A stretch of DNA of 64,000 nucleotides from Clostridia bacterium (GTDB lineage Bacteria; Bacillota; Clostridia; Oscillospirales; Acutalibacteraceae). The translations under genes and the position numbers were made by a program. Positions 25,135 to 33,455 of the stretch are shown one piece after another; within the stretch, counting starts at the first letter, position 1; every line of letters begins with the position of its first letter. The notes under the pieces were generated by a model that did no database searches, was not told where the DNA came from, and was given only the letters and a program-made list of their open reading frames with translations. The stretch covers positions 20,643 to 84,642 of the forward strand of contig JAFXAK010000007.1 in NCBI GenBank assembly GCA_017517135.1, in the 5' to 3' direction.

Positions 25135-27381
25135 ATGAAGATTATTTCAAACAGTCCGTTCCCTGAGTGCTACAGGGAGCAGTACAACAGTCTGTTTGCA
25201 AATGAGCAGCCGTTGTTTATGGTTGTGGGCGATTTGTCCTTAAAGCGTAAGTACGGCAGTTCTGCAATGTGTTTCACAAAAGAGGAGATAATCGCATTTG
25301 ACGAAGCGTATGACGGCGGATATATCAGAATGAAGTATTCGGATATGCAAAAAGCCACAGTCAAGAGAATGTACGGCAATGCGATTTTCAGCGTGATTGA
25401 CAATGACGGCAGACGGCATAAGCTTATCCGTTTTACCTTTTCGGCGGCAAACATTGCCGATGCGGGTGCAGATTTTGTCAATGCAATCATTGAAAACGGC
25501 TATTCGGATGAGCTTATCTATGCAGTTGAGGCTACCTATTTAAGACAGAGAAGCTTCTGTCCCACCTGCGGAAGAAAGCTTCCCAATCCCGATGCGGAGT
25601 GCTTTAACTGTAAGGGCAGAAGCAAGATGTTTACAAAGTTTGCACAGTATGCCCTGCCGCATAAGAAAAATCTTATAATCTGTATGCTTTTGTCGCTGTT
25701 CACAACTGCGATGTCACTTGTGCCTCCGTACATAACGGGACATATGGTTGATAAGGTTATTCCCTCAGGTAATGCTTCATTGCTTATAAAGGTTATATTA
25801 TTCCTGTTAGGTGTTTATGTTCTGCAGTATTCCGTAACGGCAGTAAGAGCATATCTGCTGAGAGTTACGGGTGATAAGATAGTTGTGGGACTTAAAAAGG
25901 ATATCTATGCAAAGGCACAGTATCTTCCGATGAGCTTTTATGACAAAACCTCAACAGGCTCGGTAATCAACCGTGTCAATTCCGATACCTCAACAATCCA
26001 GAACTTTGTGCTTCGTGTTTCTCAGGAAGCCGTTGTTCAGCTTTTCACTCTGATTGGTATACTTGTTATAATGATATGTATGAACTGGAAGCTCACACTG
26101 TTTTCTCTGCTTCCGATACCCTTGGTTGTTGCAACGGGTAAAATCTTCGGAAAGAAGATAGGCCCCCGTTATATGCGAATCTGGCGCAGAGGCTCGGCTA
26201 TTTCAACACTTCTTGCTGACACTATTCCCGGTGTGCGTGTTATAAAGGCATTTACAAACGAAAAATCTGCCGTAGATAAGTTTGATGCTTATTGTGACGA
26301 ATGGATGAAGGAGGATGATTCCGTTGCAAAAATTGCAGGCTTTTTCCCTGCTTTTATGACATTCCTTGTAACCTGCGGCTCACTGATTATATGGTTCTCA
26401 GGAGGTCTTTCCGTTATTAACGGAGGTGACTTCAGTATAGGTCTTCTTGTATCCTTCGTTTCATATGCAAGTATGTTCTATAATCCGGTAAACTTCTTTG
26501 CTAATTTCAGCGATACATATCAGAACACACTTGCATCTGCAGAAAAGATACTCGATATTCTTGATGCAGAGCCCGAGCACGACTTCGGTAAGGGTAACTG
26601 TCTTGAAAGAATGGACGGTAAAATTGAGTTCAGAAATGTCAATTTCTCCTTTGACCGTTCAAAAAAGGTGCTTTCAAATATAAATGTTGTTATTGAGCCG
26701 GGTGATGTTGTAGGTATAGTAGGTACAACAGGCTCAGGTAAATCAACACTCATAAATCTTCTTATGCGTTACTATGATGATTATGAGGGCGAAATTCTTG
26801 TTGACGGTGTTAATATCAAGGATATTGATATGCAGTATTACCGTAATCAGATAGGCTTTGTTCAGCAAGAACCCTTGATGTTCAAGGACACCATCTGCAA
26901 CAATATCGCATACGGTGCAGGTCAGGTGCATGTTGAGCAGGTGCTCCGTGCAGCAGATATTGCAAATGCGCACGGCTTTATATCCCGTCTTCCCGATGCG
27001 TATGACACGATGCTCGGAGAGAGAGGTATAGGTCTTTCGGGCGGTGAAAAGCAGAGAATATCCATTGCAAGAGCCGTTATGAAAAACCCGAGTATTCTTA
27101 TCTTTGACGAAGCAACCGCTGCGGTTGACTCCGAAACAGAGCATCTGATTCAGGAGGCTATAGAAAGACTTATCAGAGGCAGAACAACGCTTATGATAGC
27201 TCACCGTCTGTCAACACTCAGAAATGCAAACAAGATTATTGTTGTAGACAAGGGTGAGGTTATAGAATTCGGTCCTCCCGAGGAGCTTATGAAGCTTAAG
27301 GGTAAGTATTATAAGCTTATTCAGATTCAGTCTATGGGCGAGCAGCTTCAGAAGCAGAAGCAAGAAGAAAATTTTGAATGA
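25135..27381 (+). CDS. ABC exporter with N-terminal PH-like and zinc-ribbon extension
   Basis: A 748-residue fused permease-ATPase exporter. Residues 1-130 form a soluble domain I do not fully recognise, with a fold that looks PH-like. A zinc ribbon follows (Cys142, 145, 156, 159; CPTCGRKLPNPDAECFNC). The six-segment transmembrane domain covers about 175-480, and the ATPase domain about 505-735 with Walker A GTTGSGKST, signature LSGGEKQRIS and Walker B ILIFDEATAAVD. Substrate and direction are not clear, though the family is mostly exporters. I start at the ATG at 25135, which follows GGGGTGAAAG. Next genes are a DUF1854 protein (15-base gap) and a DarA paralogue (14-base gap). Confidence 0.88.
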   Translation: MKIISNSPFPECYREQYNSLFANEQPLFMVVGDLSLKRKYGSSAMCFTKEEIIAFDEAYDGGYIRMKYSDMQKATVKRMYGNAIFSVIDNDGRRHKLIRFTFSAANIADAGADFVNAIIENGYSDELIYAVEATYLRQRSFCPTCGRKLPNPDAECFNCKGRSKMFTKFAQYALPHKKNLIICMLLSLFTTAMSLVPPYITGHMVDKVIPSGNASLLIKVILFLLGVYVLQYSVTAVRAYLLRVTGDKIVVGLKKDIYAKAQYLPMSFYDKTSTGSVINRVNSDTSTIQNFVLRVSQEAVVQLFTLIGILVIMICMNWKLTLFSLLPIPLVVATGKIFGKKIGPRYMRIWRRGSAISTLLADTIPGVRVIKAFTNEKSAVDKFDAYCDEWMKEDDSVAKIAGFFPAFMTFLVTCGSLIIWFSGGLSVINGGDFSIGLLVSFVSYASMFYNPVNFFANFSDTYQNTLASAEKILDILDAEPEHDFGKGNCLERMDGKIEFRNVNFSFDRSKKVLSNINVVIEPGDVVGIVGTTGSGKSTLINLLMRYYDDYEGEILVDGVNIKDIDMQYYRNQIGFVQQEPLMFKDTICNNIAYGAGQVHVEQVLRAADIANAHGFISRLPDAYDTMLGERGIGLSGGEKQRISIARAVMKNPSILIFDEATAAVDSETEHLIQEAIERLIRGRTTLMIAHRLSTLRNANKIIVVDKGEVIEFGPPEELMKLKGKYYKLIQIQSMGEQLQKQKQEENFE

Positions 27382-27396
27382 GAGTGAGGGAGGAAT

Positions 27397-27885
27397 ATGA
27401 TAAACTATATTGACGGGCCCGAAATCCGTGTTACCGAAAATGACGGTATATTCGTAGATGTTGAATTCTTCCACACCAAGGAAAAATTCGTGTCCCTTGA
27501 GCCGCACCGTCTGTTTCCCCGAAGCGGCGGAAACAAGTATATTGCTCTTATGACTCAGGACGGTGAGCAGATTGCAATTATCCGTGATGTTGCTTCTCTT
27601 CACGAGGATTCCCGCAAGGTCATAGAGAATGCTCTCAATGAATACTATATGATTCCCAGAATAACAAGATTTATCAAGATGACGGAGAAGTTCCAGATAT
27701 GGATATGGACTGCCGAGACTGATCAGGGTATAATCTCATTTGAAATCAGAAATCATATAGCATCCATAAAGCCGCTTTATGACGGCAGAGTTCTTATAAA
27801 AGACGGTAACGATAACCGTTATGAAATTCCCGATTACAGAAAACTTGATAAGAAGAGCCGGAAGATGCTTCTTCCCAAACTATAA
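27397..27885 (+). CDS. DUF1854 domain protein
   Basis: A 162-residue DUF1854 protein. Members occur almost always beside ABC exporters of the type encoded just upstream, and are thought to be their cytosolic accessory. The sequence is a compact alpha/beta protein without membrane segments or Cys; characteristic stretches are FFHTKEKFVSLEPHRLFP, MIPRITRFIKM and DGRVLIKDGNDNRYEIPD near the end. GAGGGAGGAAT precedes the start. Its function is unknown; the operon links it with a c-di-AMP receptor. Confidence 0.85.
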   Translation: MINYIDGPEIRVTENDGIFVDVEFFHTKEKFVSLEPHRLFPRSGGNKYIALMTQDGEQIAIIRDVASLHEDSRKVIENALNEYYMIPRITRFIKMTEKFQIWIWTAETDQGIISFEIRNHIASIKPLYDGRVLIKDGNDNRYEIPDYRKLDKKSRKMLLPKL

Positions 27886-27899
27886 AAGGAGAAAAACCG

Positions 27900-28226
27900 A
27901 TGAAATTAATTGTTGCAATAGTAAATAATGATGACTCCAATGTGGTAGCATCCGCACTTACAAAAGAAAACTTTATGGTAACCAAGCTTTCAACAACAGG
28001 CGGCTTCCTTATGGTAGGCAACACCACCTTCCTTATAGGTACAGAGGACGACAAGGTTGAAAGAGTAAAGGAAGTAATCCGTAAACATTCAATGGTAAGA
28101 ACACATCAGTCAAAAACTACCGAATCCTTCGGTCAGGGCTTCTCAGAGGGTGCTTTAGGTAGTGAGGTAACCGTTGGCGGTGCAACAGTATTTGTACTTT
28201 CAGTTGATTCAATGAGCAAATATTAA
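27900..28226 (+). CDS. Cyclic-di-AMP receptor DarA (PstA), copy 2
   Basis: A 108-residue second DarA/PstA paralogue. Key pocket motifs TKLSTTGGFLMVGNTTF and EVTVGGATVFVLS are intact, and the N-terminus (MKLIVAIVNNDDSN) resembles Bacillus DarA. It differs from copy 1 at 7962 in the loop of about residues 65-90 (FGQGFSEGALG in place of GSYADQFFTTLP), the flexible region that in PstA proteins reorders on ligand binding. Location as the third gene of the ABC exporter-DUF1854 operon suggests that it senses c-di-AMP for that transporter. AAAGGAG gives a good ribosome site. Confidence 0.92.
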   Translation: MKLIVAIVNNDDSNVVASALTKENFMVTKLSTTGGFLMVGNTTFLIGTEDDKVERVKEVIRKHSMVRTHQSKTTESFGQGFSEGALGSEVTVGGATVFVLSVDSMSKY

Positions 28227-28240
28227 TAAGATAAAATGCA

Positions 28241-28279
28241 AAACCGTCTGTTCCGAAAATGGAGCAGACGGTTTTTTTG
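28241..28279. terminator. Terminator between convergent DarA copy 2 and the feo genes
   Basis: Arms AAACCGTCTGTTCC (28241-28254) and GGAGCAGACGGTTT (28261-28274) pair with one wobble; seven T follow on the plus strand, and an A-rich stretch on the other side can serve the minus strand. Confidence 0.9.
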
Positions 28280-28286
28280 TGAAATA

Positions 28287-28472
28287 TCATTTGTTTTTAT
28301 TGTCTGTACTGTGACAGCTGCCGCTCATAGGACAAGTTCCGCAGGAGCATCCGCAGGAGGACTTTCCCTGCTTTTTATCTTTTATCATTTTTCTTATTAT
28401 AAGAACAACTACAGCAATAAGACAAACGCAGATTACTATTGTTGCTATATTTTGTGTAATCCAATCAAGCAT
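28287..28472 (-). CDS. FeoB-associated Cys-rich membrane protein
   Basis: A 61-residue protein with one membrane segment (about residues 8-27), a basic stretch and a Cys-rich tail (CGCSCGTCPMSGSC), which is the FeoB-associated Cys-rich protein family. It probably helps ferrous iron passage or docks at FeoB; details are not known. It follows feoB by 21 bases, and AAGGAGGAAAACC is its ribosome site. Confidence 0.9.
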   Translation of the reverse strand: MLDWITQNIATIVICVCLIAVVVLIIRKMIKDKKQGKSSCGCSCGTCPMSGSCHSTDNKNK

Positions 28473-28493
28473 TGGTTTTCCTCCTTATAAGGT

Positions 28494-30917
28494 TTATTTT
28501 GTTATTTTTACTTTTTCTGCTGTTTTGCTTTTATTTTTCTTATCGGGATTGTAGGGCTTTCTTGCAATAAGATAAATAATAGCACAGAGAACTATTAATG
28601 CGGCGATAAAGCCGATAATGTTCATATTTCCCGTAGCAGCAGAACCAAACTGGTATACTATAAGAGAAATTGCATATGCAAAAACACATTGATAGCCTAT
28701 TGCAAAAGCAGTCCATTTGGGGGAGTTCATTTCTCTTTTTATAGCACCCATAGCTGCAAAGCAGGGAGCGCAGAGGAGATTAAATATAAGGAAAGAGTAA
28801 GCTGTGATTTTGCTCATATCCATGAAATCGAGAACTCCGAACACTCCGACAATTTCTTCTTTTGCAACAAGTCCCATTATTGTTGCAACCGTTGCTGTTG
28901 AGTTACCAAAGCCCAGAGGAGCAAATATCCAGCAAAGAGCATTGCCGAGTATACCGAGTATACTGTTATCAAGCGCCATTTCGGTGTCAAATCTGAATGC
29001 TCCGTCAACAATGCCGAATACAGAGCCTGACCAGATTATCATTGAAGCAAGAAGAATAACTGTACCTGCTTTCTTTACAAAGGAGCTTGAGCGTTCCCAC
29101 ATGCTGAGAAGTATGTTTTTGAGAGTGGGCATATGGTAAGCAGGAAGCTCAAGAACAAAGGGAGCAGGATCGCCTGCAAAGGGCTTTGTTTTCTTGAGAA
29201 TAAGTCCTGTGATAACAATTGCGGCAATACCGATAAAGTATGCGCTGGGGCCTACCCACCATGCACCGCCGAAGAGTGATGTTGCAATAAGAGCAATAAT
29301 CGGAAGCTTTGCACCGCAGGGCATAAAGGTTGTTGTGATGATGGTCATTCTGCGGTCACGCTGGTTTTCTATTGTTCTTGATGCCATAATACCGGGAACA
29401 CCGCAGCCGATACCTACAAGCATAGGAATAAACGATTTACCGGAAAGTCCGAATTTACAGAAGATTTTATCAAGCACGAATGCAATTCTTGACATATATC
29501 CGCACGCTTCAAGGAATGCAAGGAATATGAAAAGCACCATTAACTGAGGAACAAAGCCGAGAACCGCACCAACACCGCCTATAATACCGTCAAGCAGCAG
29601 AGAGTTGAGCCACTCGGGAGTGTTGAGAGATATCAAAGCCTTTTCAACAAGAACGGGCACACCGGGTACCCATATTCCGTATTCTGATGTATCGGGCACA
29701 TTTTCAGCCTCTAAAGCTAAATCTACCGTTTCGGAAATATCAAAGCCGCCTGTAATCAGAGTGTCTGCATAAGAAGCATATGCTTCATCGAAAGCACCGA
29801 AGTCACCGTCTGCAACAGCAGCCTGAAGCTCATCTGCTCCGATAATACCCGCATTAACTGCTTTGTCGATTGTTAAAACAACATCTTCGGTAAAAATGTT
29901 CTGTGCTGCATACTCGTTCATTTCTTCTTCATACTGCGAGGTACCTATGCCGAAAAGATGCCAGCCGTCACCGAAAACACCGTCATTTGCCCAGTCTGTA
30001 ACAATAGTACCCACAGTTGTTACTGAAATATAATACACAACGAACATAATAACAGCAAAAATGGGAAGAGCAAGGAAGCGGTTTGTAAGAACTCGGTCAA
30101 TTTTATCAGAGGTTGAAAGCCCGCCTTTGTTCTTTTTAGTGCAGCACTTTGCCGTTATTTTTGTTACATAGTCATATCTTTCGTTTGTGATAATACTTTC
30201 AGCATTATCATCAAAAAGCTTTTCGCAGGCAGTTATATCCTTTTCAATATGCTCAAGAGTATTCTGAGGGATTTTAAGCTCTTCAATTACTTTTTCATCG
30301 CGTTCAAAAATCTTTATCGCATACCAACGCTGTTTTTCTGCATCCATACTGTGAATGGCTGCTTCCTCAATGTGAGCAAGAGTATGTTCAACCTCACCTG
30401 AAAAAATATGTAAGGGCTCAGTTGTTCCCGATTTTGCAGCCTCAACAGCCGCTTCTGCAGCCTCATCAATTCCCGTTCCCTTAAGTGCAGAAATTTCAAC
30501 CACCTTGCAGCCTATCAGCATTGAAAGCTTTTCAATATCAATATTGTCCCCGTTCTTTTTTACAACATCCATCATATTAACGGCAACAACAACAGGTATA
30601 CCGATTTCGGTAAGCTGTGTTGTGAGATAAAGGTTTCTCTCAATATTTGTGCCGTCAACTATGTTAAGAATAGCATCGGGACGCTCACCTAAAAGATAAT
30701 TTCTTGCAACAACCTCTTCGGGTGAATATGGGGACAGTGAATATATGCCGGGCAGGTCTGTAACTGTTATTTCATTGTCTTTTTTTAGTCTGCCTTCCTT
30801 TTTCTCAACCGTAACACCGGGCCAGTTTCCTACAAACTGATTTGATCCCGTGAGGGCATTGAAAAGTGTTGTTTTTCCGCTGTTGGGATTGCCTGCAAGA
30901 GCAATTCTTAAACCCAT
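28494..30917 (-). CDS. feoB: Ferrous iron transporter FeoB
   Basis: An 807-residue FeoB, the membrane GTP-dependent importer of Fe2+. The N-terminal G-domain has G1 GNPNSGKTTLFNALTG (about 9-24), G3 DLPGIYSLSPYSPEE and G4 VNMMDVV. The membrane core follows from about residue 280 with Gate motifs around LMVLFIFLAFLEACGYMSR and CGVPGIMASRT. An outward loop of about 120 residues between the first membrane segment and the next (about 310-430) is longer than in E. coli and is rich in acidic residues. An operator-like palindrome lies 22 bases upstream, and the small Cys-rich partner lies downstream. Confidence 0.96.
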   Translation of the reverse strand: MGLRIALAGNPNSGKTTLFNALTGSNQFVGNWPGVTVEKKEGRLKKDNEITVTDLPGIYSLSPYSPEEVVARNYLLGERPDAILNIVDGTNIERNLYLTTQLTEIGIPVVVAVNMMDVVKKNGDNIDIEKLSMLIGCKVVEISALKGTGIDEAAEAAVEAAKSGTTEPLHIFSGEVEHTLAHIEEAAIHSMDAEKQRWYAIKIFERDEKVIEELKIPQNTLEHIEKDITACEKLFDDNAESIITNERYDYVTKITAKCCTKKNKGGLSTSDKIDRVLTNRFLALPIFAVIMFVVYYISVTTVGTIVTDWANDGVFGDGWHLFGIGTSQYEEEMNEYAAQNIFTEDVVLTIDKAVNAGIIGADELQAAVADGDFGAFDEAYASYADTLITGGFDISETVDLALEAENVPDTSEYGIWVPGVPVLVEKALISLNTPEWLNSLLLDGIIGGVGAVLGFVPQLMVLFIFLAFLEACGYMSRIAFVLDKIFCKFGLSGKSFIPMLVGIGCGVPGIMASRTIENQRDRRMTIITTTFMPCGAKLPIIALIATSLFGGAWWVGPSAYFIGIAAIVITGLILKKTKPFAGDPAPFVLELPAYHMPTLKNILLSMWERSSSFVKKAGTVILLASMIIWSGSVFGIVDGAFRFDTEMALDNSILGILGNALCWIFAPLGFGNSTATVATIMGLVAKEEIVGVFGVLDFMDMSKITAYSFLIFNLLCAPCFAAMGAIKREMNSPKWTAFAIGYQCVFAYAISLIVYQFGSAATGNMNIIGFIAALIVLCAIIYLIARKPYNPDKKNKSKTAEKVKITK

Positions 30918-30939
30918 AAACAGTTCTCCTTTCGTATGA

Positions 30940-30957
30940 GGTTAGCGTTTGCTAACC
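30940..30957. promoter_or_regulatory. DtxR-type operator before feoB
   Basis: GGTTAGCGTTTGCTAACC is an 18-base palindrome of GGTTAGC arms, close to the DtxR/IdeR iron box core. The same arms occur at 31290 before feoA. A short hairpin GGGGCA-TTC-TGCCCC (30974-30988) lies just upstream in the feoA-feoB gap and may slow or part-terminate feoA transcripts. Confidence 0.75.
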
Positions 30958-31012
30958 GTATGCCGTAAAATATGGGGCATTCTGCCCCTTCGGATTGATG
31001 GATACCTGAAAA

Positions 31013-31234
31013 TTATTCCACTTCAATCATATCGGCATCTGCTTTTCTTAAAGAAAGCTCATAGCCTCTGACTGTAACCTCAATAGGATCGCCCAAAGGA
31101 GCTACCTTGCGGACAAAAACAGAAGTTCCTTTTGTTATGCCCATATCCATAATTCTGCGTTTTATCGCACCTTCACCGTGAAGCTTGACTACCTTGAAGG
31201 TTTCGCCTATCTTTGCACTTTTGAGTGTTTTCAC
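31013..31234 (-). CDS. feoA: FeoA, SH3-like regulator of FeoB
   Basis: A 73-residue FeoA, a small cytosolic SH3-like protein that works with FeoB. Typical motifs are GEGAIKRRIMDMGITKG and GDPIEVTVRGYELSLRK, at the usual positions. There is no ATG at the proper place; I take the GTG at 31234 as the start since AGGGAGGAAAAACT precedes it. The gap to feoB is 95 bases and holds an operator and a hairpin, so feoB may also start from its own promoter. Confidence 0.93.
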   Translation of the reverse strand: MKTLKSAKIGETFKVVKLHGEGAIKRRIMDMGITKGTSVFVRKVAPLGDPIEVTVRGYELSLRKADADMIEVE

Positions 31235-31289
31235 AGTTTTTCCTCCCTCAGAAAGTCTGAAAATCAAGATTTTTTGTGAAGTTCACTTA

Positions 31290-31305
31290 GTTAGCATCTG
31301 CTAAC
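31290..31305. promoter_or_regulatory. DtxR-type operator before feoA
   Basis: GTTAGCATCTGCTAAC, arms GTTAGCA and TGCTAAC with a two-base centre. It sits about 10 bases after the -10 box of the feoA promoter, so a bound repressor would block the start of transcription. Confidence 0.8.
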
Positions 31306-31315
31306 TGCAATATAT

Positions 31316-31344
31316 ATTACAGCAGAAATTTTATTTTGTCAATA
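31316..31344 (-). promoter_or_regulatory. feoA promoter
   Basis: On the minus strand TTGACA (31344-31339), 17-base spacer and TGTAAT (31321-31316). The iron operator follows at 31305-31290. Confidence 0.75.
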
Positions 31345-31388
31345 CTTTTTTATGAAAAATTGCAGGATTTTATGTTTGTGTAAAGAAC

Positions 31389-31417
31389 TTGCAATGCAGT
31401 TTTAAATATGGTATAAT
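31389..31417 (+). promoter_or_regulatory. Promoter of the DtxR-family regulator gene
   Basis: TTGCAA (31389-31394), 17-base spacer, TATAAT (31412-31417). No operator palindrome lies between it and the gene, so this gene may not repress itself by the same site. Confidence 0.7.
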
Positions 31418-31449
31418 TATAAAAAAATCTGAAAAAGGAGGCACTCATT

Positions 31450-31812
31450 TTGCATTTACAGGAATCTGGTGAAATGTATCTTGAAACCATATATGTGCTT
31501 TTGCAGAAAAGCTCTGCCGTGAGAAGCATTGATGTCGGCGAATATATGGGCTTTTCAAAGCCGAGTGTAAGCCGTGCAATGGGACTTCTTAAGAAGGCAG
31601 GATATGTTGAAACAGATGAAAGCGGTTATCTTTCTCTCACAAAAGAGGGAAAAGAGCTTGCTGAAAAAATATATGAACGGCACACGGTTTTAACACAGTT
31701 TTTAGTAAAATTAGGTGTCAGTGAAACAGTTGCAAGTGAAGATGCCTGCAAAATGGAGCATCATATGAGTGATGAAACCTTTGAGGCTATGAAAAGATTT
31801 ATTCAGAAATAA
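31450..31812 (+). CDS. DtxR/MntR-family metal-dependent repressor
   Basis: A 120-residue regulator of the DtxR family. The winged helix is at about 6-60 (SIDVGEYMGFSKPSVSRAMGLLKKAGYV), and the metal and dimer helix shows CKMEHHMSDE (about 101-110), with the Cys, Glu and His ligands of the ancillary and primary sites. It has no SH3 C-terminal domain, so its size is close to MntR and short DtxR forms. The start is TTG at 31450, following AAAGGAGG. It is divergent from feoA and is the likely iron-dependent repressor of the two palindromes nearby. Confidence 0.9.
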   Translation: MHLQESGEMYLETIYVLLQKSSAVRSIDVGEYMGFSKPSVSRAMGLLKKAGYVETDESGYLSLTKEGKELAEKIYERHTVLTQFLVKLGVSETVASEDACKMEHHMSDETFEAMKRFIQK

Positions 31813-31821
31813 CAAACAAAG

Positions 31822-31861
31822 ATACCGCAGACAGAACGGAAAATTAACTGTCTGCGGTATA
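31822..31861. terminator. Bidirectional terminator between convergent genes
   Basis: Arms ATACCGCAGACAG (31822-31834) and CTGTCTGCGGTAT (31848-31860) pair perfectly. It separates the DtxR-type gene from the convergent radical SAM gene. Confidence 0.85.
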
Positions 31862-31862
31862 A

Positions 31863-32699
31863 TTATTTTTTAAACATTTTTTCTGCATAGCCGCAACGCT
31901 TGCATAAATCTTCTGTCGGTCTGCCTTGTGAGAAGCCGTCAAAAAAATTTTTGTAGCGTTCAGAGGTAAGAATATCGTTCAGGCTTTGGGTGAAGATGTT
32001 ACCCAGAGGAATATTGCCCTCGCTGTCAAGACAGCAGGGAACGACGGTACCGTCTGCAAGAACTCCCAACTGATCTCTGCCGCCCATACAGAAGCTGACT
32101 TCTCTTAAATTACCGTTAATGTCAGGCCAGTCAAATTTTTCTGCTTTTTCGAGAAATACTTTATCTGCAAGGGTAAAGCCTCTGTGATTTTTTTTCCATT
32201 CATTGGGGAAATATTTTCTCAGAATATCAAGAATATCTCCGTTTAAGCTGTTAAGACCGTTTGTGTTCCACAGTCTTAAAGCGCAGATTACATTTTTTTC
32301 ACTGCATTTCTGAGCAAATTCACAGGCAGAGCTTATATAGCTTTCCAAAGAAAAATCAACCTTGTTTGCTTCAAATGAGTGAAGCGAAATGCTGACCTTA
32401 TAAAGAGAGGGAGAATTCAGGAGAATATCCTTTTGCTTTTCCAGTAAAGTACCGTTTGTTGTGATGCATACTTTGAATTTAAGCTCGGCACAGATGTCCA
32501 TAATCCTTTCAAGCTCGGGATGGAGCAAGGGTTCTCCCGAAATATGCAGATATATATATTCTGTGATGCTTCTGAGCTTCTCAGCGGCAACACGGAAGCT
32601 TTCGGGTGACATAAAAGTCCTTGCCCGTTTTGTTTTCGGACAAAACGAGCAATTCATATTACATATATTTGTTATCTCAACGTAGGCCTTTCTGAACAT
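31863..32699 (-). CDS. Radical SAM protein with SPASM-type C-terminus
   Basis: A 278-residue radical SAM enzyme. The cluster motif is CNMNCSFC (Cys13, 17, 20), preceded by YVEITNI as in SPASM maturases. The C-terminal part has CMGGRDQLGVLADGTVVPCC, then LGNIFTQSLNDIL and CKRCGYAEKMFKK, matching an auxiliary Fe-S site. The HISGEPLLHPEL stretch (about 53-64) is a common sign of the family. The substrate is unknown; no precursor peptide is visible next to it. It starts 3 bases after the ThuA-like gene. Confidence 0.88.
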   Translation of the reverse strand: MFRKAYVEITNICNMNCSFCPKTKRARTFMSPESFRVAAEKLRSITEYIYLHISGEPLLHPELERIMDICAELKFKVCITTNGTLLEKQKDILLNSPSLYKVSISLHSFEANKVDFSLESYISSACEFAQKCSEKNVICALRLWNTNGLNSLNGDILDILRKYFPNEWKKNHRGFTLADKVFLEKAEKFDWPDINGNLREVSFCMGGRDQLGVLADGTVVPCCLDSEGNIPLGNIFTQSLNDILTSERYKNFFDGFSQGRPTEDLCKRCGYAEKMFKK

Positions 32700-32702
32700 A
32701 GC

Positions 32703-33434
32703 TTATTTGTTGAAACTATGAACTCTCGGAAGGCAGGGGCAGTCCATTGCATCGGGAATGCGGATTACGGGGTTACACCAGCGAACAGCATTTAATATAA
32801 TTTTCTGAACATCGGGATTTTTATATGTGGGATAGGTTTCGTGTCCCGGCTGGAAATAGAAAACTCTGCCGTTATCTCTTGTCCAGGTGCAGCCTGAGCG
32901 GAAGACCTCACCGCCCTCAAACCAGCCTGTGAAAATAAGCTCGTCGGGAGTGGGAATTCCAAAGGGTTCGCCGTAGGTTTCCTCACCGGGAAGCTCAAAA
33001 TATCTGCCGATGCCCTGTGCTATAGGGTGAGAGGGCACATTTACCCATACTCTTTCAAGGTCGTCACTCTCTCTCCAGGTGAGAGAACAGCTTGTTCCCA
33101 TAAGACGCATAAAGGGCTTTGATTTGTGTGCAGAGTGTAAAAAGATTGCTCCCATACCGTTGAGAACTGCCTCCTGAACGAGGACTGCGACCTCGTCGGG
33201 CACCTTGTGATGTCCGCAATGTCCCCACCAGATGATAACATCCGTGTTTTCAAGACGCTCTTTGGTTATTCCGCAGTTTTCGTCATCAAGTGTTGCGGTG
33301 CTTACTTCAATATCCTCTTCTTTTCCTAAAAAGCCGGCAATATAGTTATGTATACCGTCAGGGTAAATTGATGAAGCTTTGTTGTCTTCATCCTTTTCGT
33401 GCATAAATTCATTCCAAACAAGAACTCTTATCAT
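32703..33434 (-). CDS. ThuA-like domain protein
   Basis: A 243-residue protein of the ThuA family, a glutamine-amidotransferase-like fold. Members occur in sugar utilisation loci (trehalose and others), but the reaction is not known. Visible motifs are DVIIWWGHCGHHKVPDE (about 74-90), GAIFLHSAHKSKPFMRLMGTS and FYFQPGHETYPTYKNPDV near the end, all conserved in the family. It lies between a LysR gene and a radical SAM gene on the same strand, with short gaps. Confidence 0.88.
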   Translation of the reverse strand: MIRVLVWNEFMHEKDEDNKASSIYPDGIHNYIAGFLGKEEDIEVSTATLDDENCGITKERLENTDVIIWWGHCGHHKVPDEVAVLVQEAVLNGMGAIFLHSAHKSKPFMRLMGTSCSLTWRESDDLERVWVNVPSHPIAQGIGRYFELPGEETYGEPFGIPTPDELIFTGWFEGGEVFRSGCTWTRDNGRVFYFQPGHETYPTYKNPDVQKIILNAVRWCNPVIRIPDAMDCPCLPRVHSFNK

Positions 33435-33455
33435 TTTTATTTATCCTTTCGTTTG

